A stretch of 64,000 nucleotides of DNA from Apricaphanius iberus (GCA_028564705.1 JAPXFQ010001402.1:576502-640501), one strand, 5' to 3'. Positions 10,464 through 21,800 are shown, counted from the stretch's first letter. The notes: a model not told the origin generated them from the sequence alone. Numbers and translations: made by a program.

Positions 10464-12560
10464 ATTTAGATGGTGTCAAAAATATAGTGGGTTTTGAGAT
10501 GTAGATTAAATTGGCTAACTAAGAATAAAAATACAAGCTGTATTGATAAAGGACAGATTTTAAAGCAAACAGATCTTTTGTTGGAATAAATACATAATGG
10601 TTAAATCGCTGAAAAAAGAACTTAAAACATGTTGATAAAATATTGCGGTGGCCCATCTTTATAATTATTTACTCATAAGATGAACAAGACATTTATTAAA
10701 TTGACAAAATAAAGAAATACATTGCATTGATAAAATATAAAATGATAATGACTCAGATGTGGTTTCAGAATAAGCATTGTGAGAGAGAGACCGTCCAGGG
10801 AGAAGAGGGGAGATGCTGCATTCCTGTTTCTGTAGGAGTGACAGGAAAGTTATAGAGAGAAAGAGTAAGTGTCTAGAAAAGATAGAGAGCAGGAGGAAGA
10901 GCAGAGACTAAGATAGAAATTAGATTAAATAATGCAGGAAGTATTAATTAAAAGCAATGGATTATAGTTGTTATAAGCAATGGAATAATTAGGACAACGA
11001 TTTTAGCAGACATAACAGGATAAATGCCACATAGGCCATTCCTGTTGGGGAGAGCAAACTTATAAATTAGCATATTTTTTATTTAACTAATACTGAATAA
11101 ATTATGGTGCAGGATTTACGAAAATTAACTAGTTAAATAAAAATCGAAAAATTAATTTTAGCATTTGAGCAAGGAGATTAATGAATATGAAAAGAAAAAG
11201 TTTAAATAAAAGTGATCCACCGGATTTAGCAGCTGACAGGAGCGTCTCTCTCTCTCTCCCAACCCGTCAACAGGGCCTATCCTTCAGATAACATTGTTGA
11301 AGTGTGGTCAGTGTTCCTGGAGAGATGAGATGGGAATGGGTGCGTGGGAGATGATAATAGTACCAGGAGTGCTCCACACTGCCATAGAAAGAAAAAAAAA
11401 AAACGGCACAACCGGCGCCTAACCAGCAAAAGTCCGTCACAATCATCCACCTTGTGCTCCTGCCCTCCCAAGGACAGGGGGGAGAACCAGTGAATGACTG
11501 ATGGATACAAATTGTTCTCCGGGGCGAAAAAGGGGGCACCTTAAAAAAAAAGAGAACATTTCAAAGAAAAATGTGTGAACTCACCTGGATGGTGAAACAT
11601 AGACGGTTTACGGTCAAAGGCTGCTGATACAATACCATTGCTGCTGGACTAACTGCAAAGGCTTCTGTTTTTCTGATCGAATGGTGGCCCTGGTTGCTTG
11701 AACTCTGACCCCCATGCCATCCCTAGAATTATCTCCAAGTAAAACCCCACCATTTACCAGGAACAATTTGAAAGTTTGGTGGAAGGAAGAACTAGGCCTA
11801 TGACATAAGTTTTCTGGCTGGTGAGTTGGGAGAAGCATTTTTTAATAGCAAATTCAACACCTAAGGAATCCAAAGGATATATTCTTATTAATACACACCT
11901 GTAACAGGCAGATACCTAAATAATATCTTTATTTTAATTTTCATCCACAGGGATGTAATAAATTTAGGCTAGGATAAATTGTAATGGAACAGTTAAATGA
12001 AAAGCAAGTCAGAATTTTATTTTATTATGGCCATCAAGACTCATTAGAACACCGGACACAAAAAAAAACAACTGTTATTTTTTTGGATGTTCACAAGCTT
12101 ATGCCCCCAGGTTCAGCAACAGGTGAGGAGCACACAGTCTCCTCTGGTCTCAGAGGTGCGGCAGCTGACAGCTCGGGCATTTTTGGGGATTGCTACAGCT
12201 ACCAGTTAATGGAGTAAGTTAAAATAAGGGACTTAGAATGGGTCAAATAAGGGTATATCAACAATTGAGGGATTTACATTTTTTCTTATAATAATTTTAA
12301 GGTTACAAGTGTATTTGCTATTTACATTTTTAATTTTTAATCTCGAGTTTGACTTTTGAAGTTACGTTTTTAACTGTGTCATACGCAAGGGTTCATGTTT
12401 TAAGGTAACTAAATTGAAAGTTTTTGAAGGGTACTTTTTGTACATTCTCAAATGAGTTACAGAGATTTTAAATATTAGATAACGCTGGAGGAGACATTCG
12501 GAGAAAGTAGTTCATTCGTGTTAGAACGAATGAAAAGAGGGAATTGAAGAATATTAATAC
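10464..12560. other. A-rich interior of the insert, right part
   Basis: This contains a CT microsatellite (11246-11259), GA-rich tracts near 10780-10910, and a short open frame at 11984-12217 with no domain. Donor- and acceptor-like sequences occur but do not assemble a gene that I can defend. Confidence 0.35.
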
Positions 12561-12908
12561 TTTTATATGCTTTACACATATTTGGGTAGACATTTTCATA
12601 TGTAGTTTCATATTTTCATATGCATTTTTGTATAACCTGCTCTACATATATTTGGGTAAACATTTTTGTGTGTAGTGAAGTAGTAAGAACATATACATAT
12701 GTAAGGGTCATATACTCAAGTAGAATTGTGTGGATCTGTGATCGTGGGAAAACTCAGTGTCTGTAGTTGGCCTGGCAGATGGGTTATCTAGAAGAACAAA
12801 GCTGAGTCTATTAAACTTGGTTTCGAAGCAGAAACAGGGAGTGAAAAGGGAGTTACGAACGCTGTGCTGGGATAATGAGAAATATAACTCACAAATGAAC
12901 TGTTCAAG
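12561..12908. repeat. right 348-bp direct repeat
   Basis: Partner of the repeat at 8948-9295. It is followed by about 150 bases with an AATAAA (13051) and further sequence that could be the rest of an LTR, which the left copy lacks. Confidence 0.85.
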
Positions 12909-13418
12909 TTCTCGGGGAAGCAAAAGGTATGGAAAAAACTATGATTCTTCTGCTGACCATTCATGTGTATGTGGAAAGACAGGTCACTGAGTCTAAACTG
13001 TGAAAAAATACTGGGTGTGTTCACTGTGATTCTGTGTTGTTGTGCTGGAAATAAAAACGTGCTGCCCTGGTAAGGAGGCCAGTCATTGCAGATATACTGC
13101 TTTGGCTCCAGCTTAATTCAGGTGCGCATTGAAAACAGAATTCTATTGTCTTGGTCTGCTTTCTCTCTGTCTCTGGGTGCATTTCTACAAGGTCCCGCTG
13201 AGGAACGCCGGGTCCTCTAAAAATCAGCAAATAGCAGTTCCTGATTGAAGACAGAGTTAATCCAGCAAAAGTAGTAGAGTGTAAAAGTTTTCAACCCCGA
13301 CCTACTACAATATAAAACAAAATAATCTTCACGGCAGAAATTAGTTTTACTATACCACTATACAAATAAAAGTATTTCCTTCCTTAAAATGATTTGTTAT
13401 TATCACTTATGTTTTCAG
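12909..13418. other. intron sequence between the insert and exon 2
   Basis: Includes an AATAAA at 13051 and ends with a pyrimidine-containing tract and TTTTCAG at 13412-13418, the acceptor for the next exon. No coding content is seen. Confidence 0.4.
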
Positions 13419-13510
13419 GCTAAAGCAACCAGAGAAATGACCTGTCAGAATGATCCAATCATCAGCAGACATGTGTGTGTCCAGGACAATTTGAAACCTA
13501 GCAGGCGGAG
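13419..13510 (+). pseudogene. THAP/Kolobok-like gene, exon 2
   Basis: A 92-base block between TTTTCAG and a GTGATT donor, open only in the phase (0) that matches the donor at 8019. It encodes a short polar segment with two Cys (MTCQND, HVCVQD). The conserved phase is the main support for it. Confidence 0.5.
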
Positions 13511-13670
13511 GTGATTTGTCTTTTATAACATTGTCTGTATAATACACTATTTGAATTTTACAAGAGTTTCATTTTGCTTTGGACTTGCTATTAGATGCTA
13601 CTGTAACTATTTTTTAGTGCTATTAATATGATGTGTTATGAATGTGTTTTTTCTTTATTCTTTTAAACAG

Positions 13671-13869
13671 GCCTGCAGGTGTAGACTCCACATAAGAGCG
13701 TCAGCGTTTCATGTGATACCGGGACCTTCATGGAAATCCAACTTCCTGAAAATCCCCGGGCGACCTCCACACCTCTGAAAAGGAAAAGGTGTGAGGTATC
13801 TGCGTCTGACCCCAGCTTCCATCTGAACAACGGTTCTCTGGGCTTTTCCTTCAAAGAAATGATGGCCAG
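13671..13869 (+). pseudogene. THAP/Kolobok-like gene, exon 3, frameshifted
   Basis: Preceded by TTTTAAACAG and followed by GTAATG. The downstream part from the ATG at 13730 is open and reads MEIQLPENPR, TPLKRKRCEV and FSFKEMMAR, a linker with a basic nuclear-localisation-like motif (KRKR). The phase inherited from exon 2 hits a stop near the exon start, so either a one-base indel occurred here or the acceptor is the later TAG at 13682-13684. Confidence 0.5.
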
Positions 13870-13977
13870 GTAATGAATACCGAAACCTTCTCAAAGTATT
13901 TCTTTTTATTGCCTCATTATGTATTTCTTTGAAACTGAAATGTCAATGTTGTCTTCTGTTTGTTTTGATTGGTCTAG

Positions 13978-14126
13978 GTTACAAATCTCAGCAATGCACT
14001 ACAATGAGAACGCAAGACGCACACATGCCAGAACTGCTACCGGTGAGCTGAGGTACTGCATAATGTATCCAAAGTACAGACATGGCGACTATACAGTGAG
14101 AGCTCTGAAGACCAAATCCACCACAT
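13978..14126 (+). pseudogene. THAP/Kolobok-like gene, exon 4
   Basis: Lies between TTGGTCTAG and GTATGT. It joins exon 3 in phase and reads LQISAMHYNENARR, TGELRYCIMYPKYRHG and YTVRALKTKSTT. The pattern His-x-Asn-Glu-Asn followed by YPK and GxYTVR resembles the C-terminal region I associate with fish THAP-type transposase proteins; this family assignment rests on memory and needs a profile search. The exon itself is undamaged. Confidence 0.6.
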
Positions 14127-14137
14127 GTATGTCATAA

Positions 14138-14220
14138 AACAAGCTTGACATATATCAATCAATCAATTAATTTTTATTTGTAAAGCACTTTACAACAACA
14201 AAAGTTGATCAAAGTGCTGA
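14138..14220 (-). repeat. short LINE/SINE tail, reverse, in intron 4
   Basis: ATCAATCAATCAATTAAT followed by TTTTTATTTGTAAAGCACTTT is a reversed non-LTR tail with ATTG repeats and the AAAGTGCTTTACAAATAAA stem. It is a small fragment sitting in the intron between exons 4 and 5. Confidence 0.5.
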
Positions 14221-14280
14221 AATGTATATATATATATGGATGAGTATTGTAATAATAATTATCTTGTATTTTTTCCCCAG

Positions 14281-14456
14281 TCTACATTGACAAGCTGATG
14301 GCTCTGCTGTTTGAGTGTGTGGTGCAGGATGCAGTGCCGTATCAAGAGCACTCAGACAAAATCCCTGTCCCTGAACCACTCTGTGCCCAGTACAAAAGGC
14401 CAGACAAAAAGGAGGCAGTGAGCAGGCATAGGTCACGATTTTTCAAGACCACATAA
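14281..14456 (+). pseudogene. THAP/Kolobok-like gene, last exon
   Basis: Begins after TTTTTCCCCAG, joins exon 4 in phase, and ends at TAA 14454-14456. It reads FYIDKLMALLFECVVQD, then IPVPEPLCAQYKRPDK and a basic Ser/Arg end. The region forms one amphipathic helix and a Pro-rich turn. It is undamaged, in contrast with exons 1 and 3, and a poly(A) signal AATAAA follows at 14844. Confidence 0.6.
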
Positions 14457-14843
14457 GGTGAACTACACACACCTGAAGATAATATACAGCAAGACTATCC
14501 ATAATATATTTATGTGGTCAGTACCTTATTTTGCTTGAGTAATAGTGTTATAATGTAGCACATTCTATTGCTCGTATGTTTATTCACTGAACACTATGCA
14601 AGATAATCATTGTTATATTATAGCTTTCTTTCTGACATGCCTGGATGCCAATAACAACTAAAATCATTTCAGACAGCAGACATGAGTCAACATACGTGGC
14701 TAACAATGAACCAGTGTGAGAAAAGACGAGATGGACCACTTCCAATTCTTCGTTCACAAGACGACCCGCTCTACTCTGCACCACCGTCACTGCAGAATGT
14801 ATATAAGTGTATATTGTGAATATAAATATGTAAGTAATGTCTG

Positions 14844-14849
14844 AATAAA
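14844..14849 (+). terminator. poly(A) signal after the last exon
   Basis: AATAAA lies 390 bases after the stop codon in AT-rich DNA. It is the only canonical hexamer between the stop and 14900. Confidence 0.4.
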
Positions 14850-15020
14850 ACGATTTGTCAGGAATTGGTTGTTTTTAGGATCTAGAATGTGATGATGTCA
14901 CAGGATCCAGTGGGGCAGGAGCCAGTTTTTCCTATTAACTGCATTACACTTTCACAAGTCTTATCTAAAAACAACGTTTATGAATTACAAAAATGATAAT
15001 TAATATCAGTCACTGAGTAC

Positions 15021-15305
15021 ATGATCTCGGTACAAGACCAAACATTTTCTCAAAATAATTTCAATTCTATACAATATTATAGGCACATTAACTCGCTCAC
15101 AGAATTTAAATCCACACTCAAAATTCACCTGTTTGAAATATCCACTCACTGTGAAACCCACACTGTCCCGTTTTACTTGTATCTGTGTTATGTTTTATTT
15201 ATATTTTATTATTTGCTTGTTTGTTTTTATATATTCTATTCTAAAGCGACCTTGAGTGTCCTGAAAGGCACTTTAAAAAAAAAAAAGTATTATTGTTATT
15301 ATAGG
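15021..15305 (+). repeat. LINE 3' end, forward
   Basis: A decayed coding tail (LTEFKSTLKIHLF-like, the end of many L2/CR1 reverse transcriptases) is followed by AAAGCGACCTTGAGTGTCC and GAAAGGCACTTTAAA, then A-run and ATT repeats. The order matches the 3' end of an L2-like LINE in forward orientation. Confidence 0.6.
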
Positions 15306-17922
15306 CCTTTACCATCCTGTGATGTCACCTGAAACTTTTTTAGACACATTATATGCATTAGGCTATTGATGGGTAGAATTAATATAAATGCCAGTTATTT
15401 CTAGACAATGCTCCTAACTCACAAAGTATCGATCAGGTAGAATGCTGCTTATGCATCCCTCCCTCATAAGCCTGTACATAAACTTTTAATTTTATTCCAC
15501 GGTATGTATTTAACAACACTATGATTCGTGTGGCTAGCATATTGATAGGACTAATGCCACAGATAAAGTACAGCTTTATAAAATCAACCAATTCATCATC
15601 CAACTGATGAGTCCATTAACACCCAATACTGTTTTTTTTCATTGTTTTTGTTATCAACTGGTATGTTTTGGGATGAATTTCTGTGGATTGTGGACATTGC
15701 ACATTAAACTTCAAGGCAAACGTCAACAAAAACCAAAAAACTGCTCAATTGTTTATTTTTTAATTTTTTACCCGTACAATCATGGTTAAAATGCTAAATA
15801 TATGTATTTTGTATATTTTTTTGAAGTTTTGGTTTTCCATGAAATGTAGAAATGCTACTGAGATAATAGAACCCATTCTGTGGCTTAGCTTCAGCTATCT
15901 AGCTATACAAGGGTCGAATAAGAATTTGTGGTTTGTAAACTATTGCTTTAAGCCAGCAATGACATGTGTCTCGATTTTTATGACAAGACAAGCAATAAAA
16001 ATTTTCAGAATGGCAATTGTGTTTATATTGTTTATTGGCCATGACAATCCAGGGCAGGAATCCTCAGGGAACTCCTGCCTGATGCGGGTCACAGCACAGG
16101 ACGGGATCACAACGCGGATGTGCTAGCCTTGGTAGCCCCAACACAACCTGACCAGATACGGTATGGAAGGTGCCTGTAATTACTGCAATTTTATGTTAGT
16201 TTTATGAGTTGTCAATCACATAATTTTAAATCAATTATCCTGACAAAAACTGTCCTTTGCACCAATGTCTCTGGCATCTCACCAAAGAGCTGGCAGCACG
16301 TATGGGTTGAGGGCAACTGCCTCAAAACCTGGGTGCTCTGTAATACAGGTGTTTATACCCACCTGCTGACATCTGTGCATTACCTACCACAAATAGGGAA
16401 ATTAATGTCAGCTCAAATTTTGGAGGAAAACATTTAATTGTTTTATGTGTGGTTTTATTTTATGCAATTATACCTTTGGCGTCTCCCTACAGCACACATT
16501 CTCCCATGGGGTTAACGATGTGCAGTTGCCACATAAACACCTGTTGATACAGAGTCATGGCTGCTTATGTCTGTATGATACCACAATATCCATCTATGAA
16601 CATATCTTCAAATTAATGTAAATATGAACCTATCAAATAACCTATTAGCCATATTCACATAGACACAGACTAGCCAGCAATAATATGAAAGTAGTCAGCT
16701 CGGGGGCGGGGGGTGCTAGCAGGCCTCTGCAGAACTTTGCCATGCTGAGAAGGTAGTTGGAATATTCAAATCAGCTGTGTTGGAGCAGAGACACACCTAA
16801 AACTGGCAAGACTGGAGATGGACACCCCTGTCTTAGGTGAATGTTTGGCATGGTTGCAACATAATTTACAAAGGCATTGTAATCCGTCTTGGGTGGGCTC
16901 CCCATGCGCTTGACCTGGCGAAAGTGATGGCCTCTGTAGAAGAAGGATTTAAAAATTATTGTTTTGTAACTTTTCTGTTTGTCACTAAGAATTTCCCTCA
17001 TTCGTTTGTACTGCCATACTGTAGTAGTCATAGTCTTGCTTCTTGTGGTATGATTCTACCTGAACAGGTGGAATTTTCTTTGACCAGTTGTCAAATGCTC
17101 TGTAGCACAATTGTTTGTTTTTTTGGGGGGAATTTTTTGCTAAACTGCCTAGGGGACAAGTTCTTTGTAGCAAAACATTTTATGAAGGAGCTATGAAATC
17201 TGGTGCTATGATTGGCTTTTAAAAGATATATTATGAAAAAAAAAAATTCCTGGGATTTGGGGTTTTATTATGCATCTCAGCTACATATACTACACGCATA
17301 CAAAGTTGGAAAAAAAAACATCCATGCTGTTTTGAGTGAGATGGTTTTTTTTTTATTCTTCCTGCCTTCAGTGTCTGAATGAGCTGTACACAATGAGGCC
17401 GGCTTTCTAAGTCACAATCCAGAATATTGGAATATATACACCCCCTCAGGGCACTGTCTCCACCCACCAGGTACAGCAGTAAAAAGCAGTTACCGATTGG
17501 AAAGCACTGGTTCAGATTAGGAAACACCATCTTGAAAAACCACACAAAAAATGCTCAGTTTTTGGCTGGTCAGAAGAGCTAAAAACACTTAATTGGTTCC
17601 CAGTTGAAGAAGACAGAAAAATGGCCATGGGTTAAATTTATTGTTGATGGTAAGATGCTAAGGGTAGGGAAGACTGAGGATGTGCAGCTGCACGGAGCCT
17701 TGGGCGGAAGACAGGAGACAAGCTGCCCGAACGTAGGTACTCCAACTCCAGGGAAGACTGAGAACGTGCAGCTCAAAGAGCGGAGAGAAGACGGGAGACG
17801 TACAGCCTAAAAAAGAGCTCAAAGAGCGGGGCCTCCGCAGTGCTAGAGAGCTGGAGGCTTCAGTCACAAGAAGAGATCAGACCATTTGGGGGAAGATATA
17901 AGTGTGCCAGGTGTAAGGTAAC
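15306..17922. other. unassigned AT-rich DNA
   Basis: No gene, RNA or repeat boundary could be defended. A G-run (16701-16710) and a roughly 80-base imperfect tandem pair around 17666-17800 stand out. Confidence 0.4.
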
Positions 17923-17926
17923 TTAA

Positions 17927-18372
17927 AGAGTAACTAAACCCCAAAACAACTTTTTCTTGCTTATAAACTGCATAAATGGCTCTTTACCAATACAATCTTT
18001 CAGGTTCACCACATTTTTGCAGCTGCTATAGCTTCAGGCAACACCAGTCAATGGCTCAAAGCTGATATAACGTGGGGCCGCTGAGCTCAATAAAGCCTCG
18101 CTGTACTTCTGATGGACGGCGGAGAAGAGACATCATGATTTCTCTGGTAAAGACAGGCTTTATGGAGCTCAGTGGCCCCACGGCATCTCAGTTCGAGTTG
18201 GTTCAGCTATGACTGCGACATCCCCCCGAGCCCCAACTCTTCCTGTCTCCCCGCTAATGCTCCACACTTGGCCATTCCCCCTCCGTGCCTCCTGGCCCTG
18301 CCCACTTTGGTAGAATTTTACAAATGTAGCCTGGGGGTGGGATAATGTTTTTTCATGGGGTTCAGTTACACT
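17927..18372. mobile_element. Kolobok-type MITE, 446 bp
   Basis: Flanked on both sides by TTAA (17923-17926 and 18373-18376). The inverted ends read AGAGTAACTAAACCCC on the left and, reversed, AGTGTAACTGAACCCC on the right, so 14 of 16 match. It has no coding sequence. The left 55 bases share CTTATAAACTGCATAAAT with the left end of the THAP-bearing element at 7115, which would make it a non-autonomous relative mobilised by the same kind of transposase. Confidence 0.85.
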
Positions 18373-18440
18373 TTAAAATAATTTGTTCAATAACCATTCA
18401 GAATTATTTTGCTGAGTTCTCTGAGTCTTGGGTTGTTCAA

Positions 18441-18806
18441 GAGACTCCCCTCCTACGGGAGCAGATTCTGGTGTATGGTGGAACTTTTTTTTCTTCTTTC
18501 CTTTTTTTGCTATGGTTGAACTACTGCAGTCATGCCCATAACTTTCAAACGTAGTGGTAAGAGTCAATGAGTGGGGCGTGAGCAAATATTCTAGAAGCTT
18601 TGGGTGTAGCCAAGTTAACAGCAGCTCATGTAATATGTAATGAGCAGCAGAAAAGCACAATCTGACAGGGGCTGAAACAGAGGGTAATAGAGGTTGGTAA
18701 CAATCGTTTCCTACAAGCTATTTCCAGCAAACAACTTCAGAAACATGTTTTCTAGACCTCATAGACCTATTTTAAATAGTAGAAAAACAGACATAATACG
18801 TCTCCT
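18441..18806 (-). repeat. dispersed repeat, reverse copy
   Basis: The reverse complement matches 48229-48630 along its length, starting from AGGAGACGTATTATG and ending near GGAGGGGAGTCTC. Short inverted ends AGGAGAC...GTCTCCT are visible in the other copy. The family is probably a non-autonomous DNA element; I cannot name it. Confidence 0.6.
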
Positions 18807-18812
18807 TTAGAG

Positions 18813-19395
18813 GACTAAGCAGATTCATAAATAATGCCCTTTTCATGCAGCCAAGATATGATCATCGAAGCGTTATCCAAAACACTATGTAAGCCTGCTA
18901 AAGTACACTGCTGTTCAGGATTGGTTTTATTTCAGCTCTTCCCCTGTGAAGGGACACCTCTCAGCTTTCTCTTTGAAACACAGTCAGATGAAGGGAGAAA
19001 GAGAGGGCCACAAACTTGGTCAAGTTTCTACTCACACATATGATCTCTTTGAAATGAGCACACAGTCCTTACAGGCAGCTAAGCCTGGTTGAGACTCAGT
19101 GAGCTGTGATTTGGCCACCGTTATCTGATCCGGTCTTATCTTAAAAGAGAGTCTGGGTGAGAGCGACTGTTTTTATAAGCGATCTGTATATTGTGTCTCT
19201 TTGACTCACACACTGTCTGTTTGCTCGTGCACTATGTGTACATCCACATTCATCTAACTGTGTGTTAAAAATATGATACATTTCTGTGTGAACATCGTCA
19301 TGCGGTAATAAAAAGTCTGTTTGAGTGTTTAGCTTGTGTCAGAAACCACAGAACTATAAAATCAATTAAATAAAATTAATAACAGAAAGATTTAA
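18813..19395. other. unassigned DNA
   Basis: No recognisable feature; short open frames only. Confidence 0.4.
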
Positions 19396-19396
19396 T

Positions 19397-19560
19397 TCAA
19401 TTCAGTTTATTTATGTAGCGCCAATTCAGAGCATTTTTCATCTCAAGGCACTTTACAAAAAAAGTCATTTCAATACAATTACACAAACATTCCAACCAGT
19501 TAAAGTTTTTATATTTAAGGAATCCCAGCAGATTGCATTGAGTTGATGTGAGGTTGTGTC
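19397..19560 (-). repeat. LINE tail with AATTC repeats, reverse
   Basis: TTCAATTCAGTTTATTTATGTAGCGCC and CTCAAGGCACTTTACAA are the reversed terminal stem and tail of the fish non-LTR family that is also seen at 35505 (reverse) and 63780 (forward). It stops against the Tc1-like element at 19609. Confidence 0.65.
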
Positions 19561-19608
19561 CTGTACTGTACAGGCAGACTTCAACCACAGCAAACAAAAG
19601 ACCCACTA

Positions 19609-20951
19609 CTCTCAAATATTGTTCACAAATTTGTCTAAATCTTTTTGTGAACACTTTTCATTAGGCAGGATAATAATACATGTGTGGCATATCAAGGTAC
19701 TGATTAGAAAGCAGGCATATGGCACAGGTGTGCCGTAGACTGGCCGGAATAAAAGGAAACTCTTTACTGGTGAAGTCTGGAGGGCACCATTTGCCTAAGA
19801 CATCTCTGTCAAATAGAATTGATCAGGTTGGTGATTTTGGCCTGTGGAATTTTGGTCCACTTCTCTTCAATGGCTTTGCAAAGTTGCCGAATATTGACAG
19901 GAACTGGAACATGGTGTCATATACATTGACCAAGAGCATTCCAAACACGCTCAATGGGTAACATATCAGGTGAGTATGCTGGCCCATGCAAGAACTGGGA
20001 GGTTTTCCGCTTCCAGGAATTGTGTAAAGATTTTTGAAATATGGGGCTGTGCATCATCATGCTGCAACATGAGTTAATGGCCGTGGATGAATGGCACAAC
20101 AATGAGCTTCAGGATCTTATCATGGTATCTCCGTATATTCAAAATGCCATCAATAAAATGCACCTGTGCTTGTTGTGCATAACATACGCTTGCCCATACC
20201 ATAACCCCACCGCCACAATGGGCCACTCAAACTAAAATGTTGATATCAGCAAACTGCTTACCCATACTATGCCACACACCGTGTCTTCCATCTGCCCTGA
20301 ACAGCGAAAACAAAGATTCATCTATGAACATCTCTCCAATTTGCCAGTCACCATTGAATGAGAACATTCGACGGAGGGAGCTTGGTTACTACGACAAACT
20401 ACCTGTCTAGAGTAGAACTATGAGCATGCAGATGAGCTTTCCTGAGATGGTTTCTGAAAGTCTGCGAAAATTTGTTAGGTTAGGTTATGCAAATCAATTC
20501 TGGAGCAGCTGTCCAGGTAGCTGGTCTCAGATGATCATGGAGGTGAACATGCTGAATGTAGTGGTCCTTGCAGGGGACTTGTATGGTTACTTGTGGTCTG
20601 CGGTTGTGAAGCCAGTTGGATGTACTGCCAAATTCTCTGAAACGCCTTTGGAGACAGGAAAGAAACATTAATTTCACGGGCAACAGCTCTGGTAAACATT
20701 GATTCAATCAGCATGCCAATTACATGATCCCTCAAAAGTTCTGACATCTGTGGCATTGTGCTGTGTGATCAAACTACATATTTCAGAGTGCCATTTTATA
20801 GTGGCGAGTCTTAGGCACACCAGTGCAATAATAATGATGTCTAATCAGTACCTTAATATTCCACACCTTTTCAGGTGGAATGGATTATCTTTGCAGAGGA
20901 AAAGTGCTCACTACCACAGAATTAGACAGATTTGTTAACAATATTTGAGAG
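19609..20951 (-). mobile_element. Tc1/mariner element with about 120-bp inverted ends
   Basis: The ends CTCTCAAATATTGTT at 19609 and its reverse complement ending at 20951 are inverted repeats extending about 120 bases, including GGTACTGATTAGA and GGTGTGCC. A TA precedes the left end (19607-19608); the right flank is CA, so the duplication has decayed on one side. At 1343 bp it has the length of a full Tc1-like element. The transposase is coded on the minus strand and is broken by stops. Confidence 0.8.
19750..20770 (-). pseudogene. Tc1/mariner DDE transposase remnant
   Basis: Tc1-type transposases cut at TA and carry an N-terminal helix-turn-helix and a DDE/D catalytic core. On the minus strand the second catalytic region is visible around 20060 (HDDAQPH-like, in broken frame), and the third as AYSPDMLPIERVWNALGQ around 19940-19990, where PIE carries the last catalytic acid. 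The beginning, with a LRDHVIGML-type helix, lies near 20700-20750. Several stops and shifts separate these pieces, so no active enzyme can be made. Confidence 0.75.
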
Positions 20952-21059
20952 CAATGGGAAAATGTTTCCAATCCTTGAGTTCAACTCATTAAAAATAGGA
21001 GCAAAACCAAATGTTGCATTTATATTTTTGTTAATTGCATTATGTTCAATTAATTTAAC
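20952..21059. other. short spacer
   Basis: AT-rich; nothing recognised. Confidence 0.3.
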
Positions 21060-21245
21060 AATTGAGATCATTTGAATAGCCCCAATTCACAACACAAGTC
21101 TTCTCAAGACACTTTAAAAGAAAAGTAATTTAAATTCAGTCATATACCTATTTCAAATAATAATTCAATTCATTATTCCCATCAGTTTAAAAGTTTCCCA
21201 TATAAAGAAACCCAGCAGATTGCATCAAGTCATTGACTTGCAACA
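21060..21245 (-). repeat. old LINE tail, reverse
   Basis: AGCCCCAATTCACAACACAAGTC, CTCAAGACACTTTAAAAG and AAACCCAGCAGATTGCATC follow the same order as the reverse tails at 19397 and 35505, with more substitutions, so this is an older copy. Confidence 0.5.
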
Positions 21246-21609
21246 TTCACTGCTCCTGATCAAACATGTAGCAACAGGGGATAGTTGCCTGCATTGTCTC
21301 AATGACGTCACAGCAATCTCTCATGAGCCACAGAGATGAAGTTCCTTGCAGCTGCAGGTTGCAGATCTCTGATCTAGTAGATGAAAACTGTGATCATAAT
21401 GGAAGATAATGGGAAGATAAAATGGCAACCCCTTAATTTTTGATTAATTTTTAAACTAAACTGTGAAAATATGAAACAACAGACTAAGTCATGGCTTATA
21501 TGGCAGCACATATAATGAATTTTGTAATATCTCTTCAGTATAGGGGCCAAAAGAGAGGTCAGGACCAGTTTCACAGGGGCACTGGCCCCTGTTGGCTCCT
21601 GTCAAGAAC
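21246..21609. other. unassigned DNA
   Basis: No recognisable gene or repeat end. Confidence 0.35.
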
Positions 21610-21800
21610 CATCCATGAGGCAGGGTAACTTTATTTGCATAGCACACGTTCAACAACAAAGCAATCCAATGTGCTTTGGGTGATTTGAAGAAAAAGAAAG
21701 ACAACATTTTGTTGAAAGAAAGAAAACATCAAAGACATAAAACAACATTGAAACATGCAGCACTAAACTGATTTTTAGCTTTGATTTAAAGGAACTCAGT
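21610..21800 (-). repeat. LINE 3'-end fragment, reverse
   Basis: GGGTAACTTTATTTGCATAGCACACGTTCAA with the following GCAATCCAATGTGCTTT and an A-rich body matches the order seen at 9668-9990. Same family, more decayed. Confidence 0.5.

Larger units (their letters stand above)
8948..12908. mobile_element. repeat-bounded (LTR-like) insert in the THAP intron
   Basis: Two direct repeats of 348 bp (8948-9295 and 12561-12908) enclose 3.27 kb. By eye they differ at about 15 positions, so they are roughly 95% identical, the pattern of an LTR retroelement. The interior is A-rich and has no recognisable gag, protease or pol motifs; one 120-codon frame is present. A purine stretch (12533-12550) precedes the right repeat. 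I could not find a convincing primer-binding site, TG...CA ends or a target duplication, so a tandem or segmental duplication remains possible. Confidence 0.5.
7115..14860 (+). mobile_element. decayed Kolobok-like (THAP) DNA transposon, with a nested insert
   Basis: The left edge at 7115 abuts a TTAA (7111-7114). Its first 55 bases match the left end of the 446-bp MITE at 17927, including the shared CTTATAAACTGCATAAAT. TTAA targets and a THAP domain are the hallmarks of Kolobok. Inside are a TATA box, a THAP exon and four further exons ending in a TAA and a poly(A) signal at 14844. I could not find the right inverted end, so 14860 is only the last gene-like position. The DDE catalytic core is not visible between the first and second exon; instead a repeat-bounded insert fills the intron. 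The element is probably dead. Confidence 0.55.
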
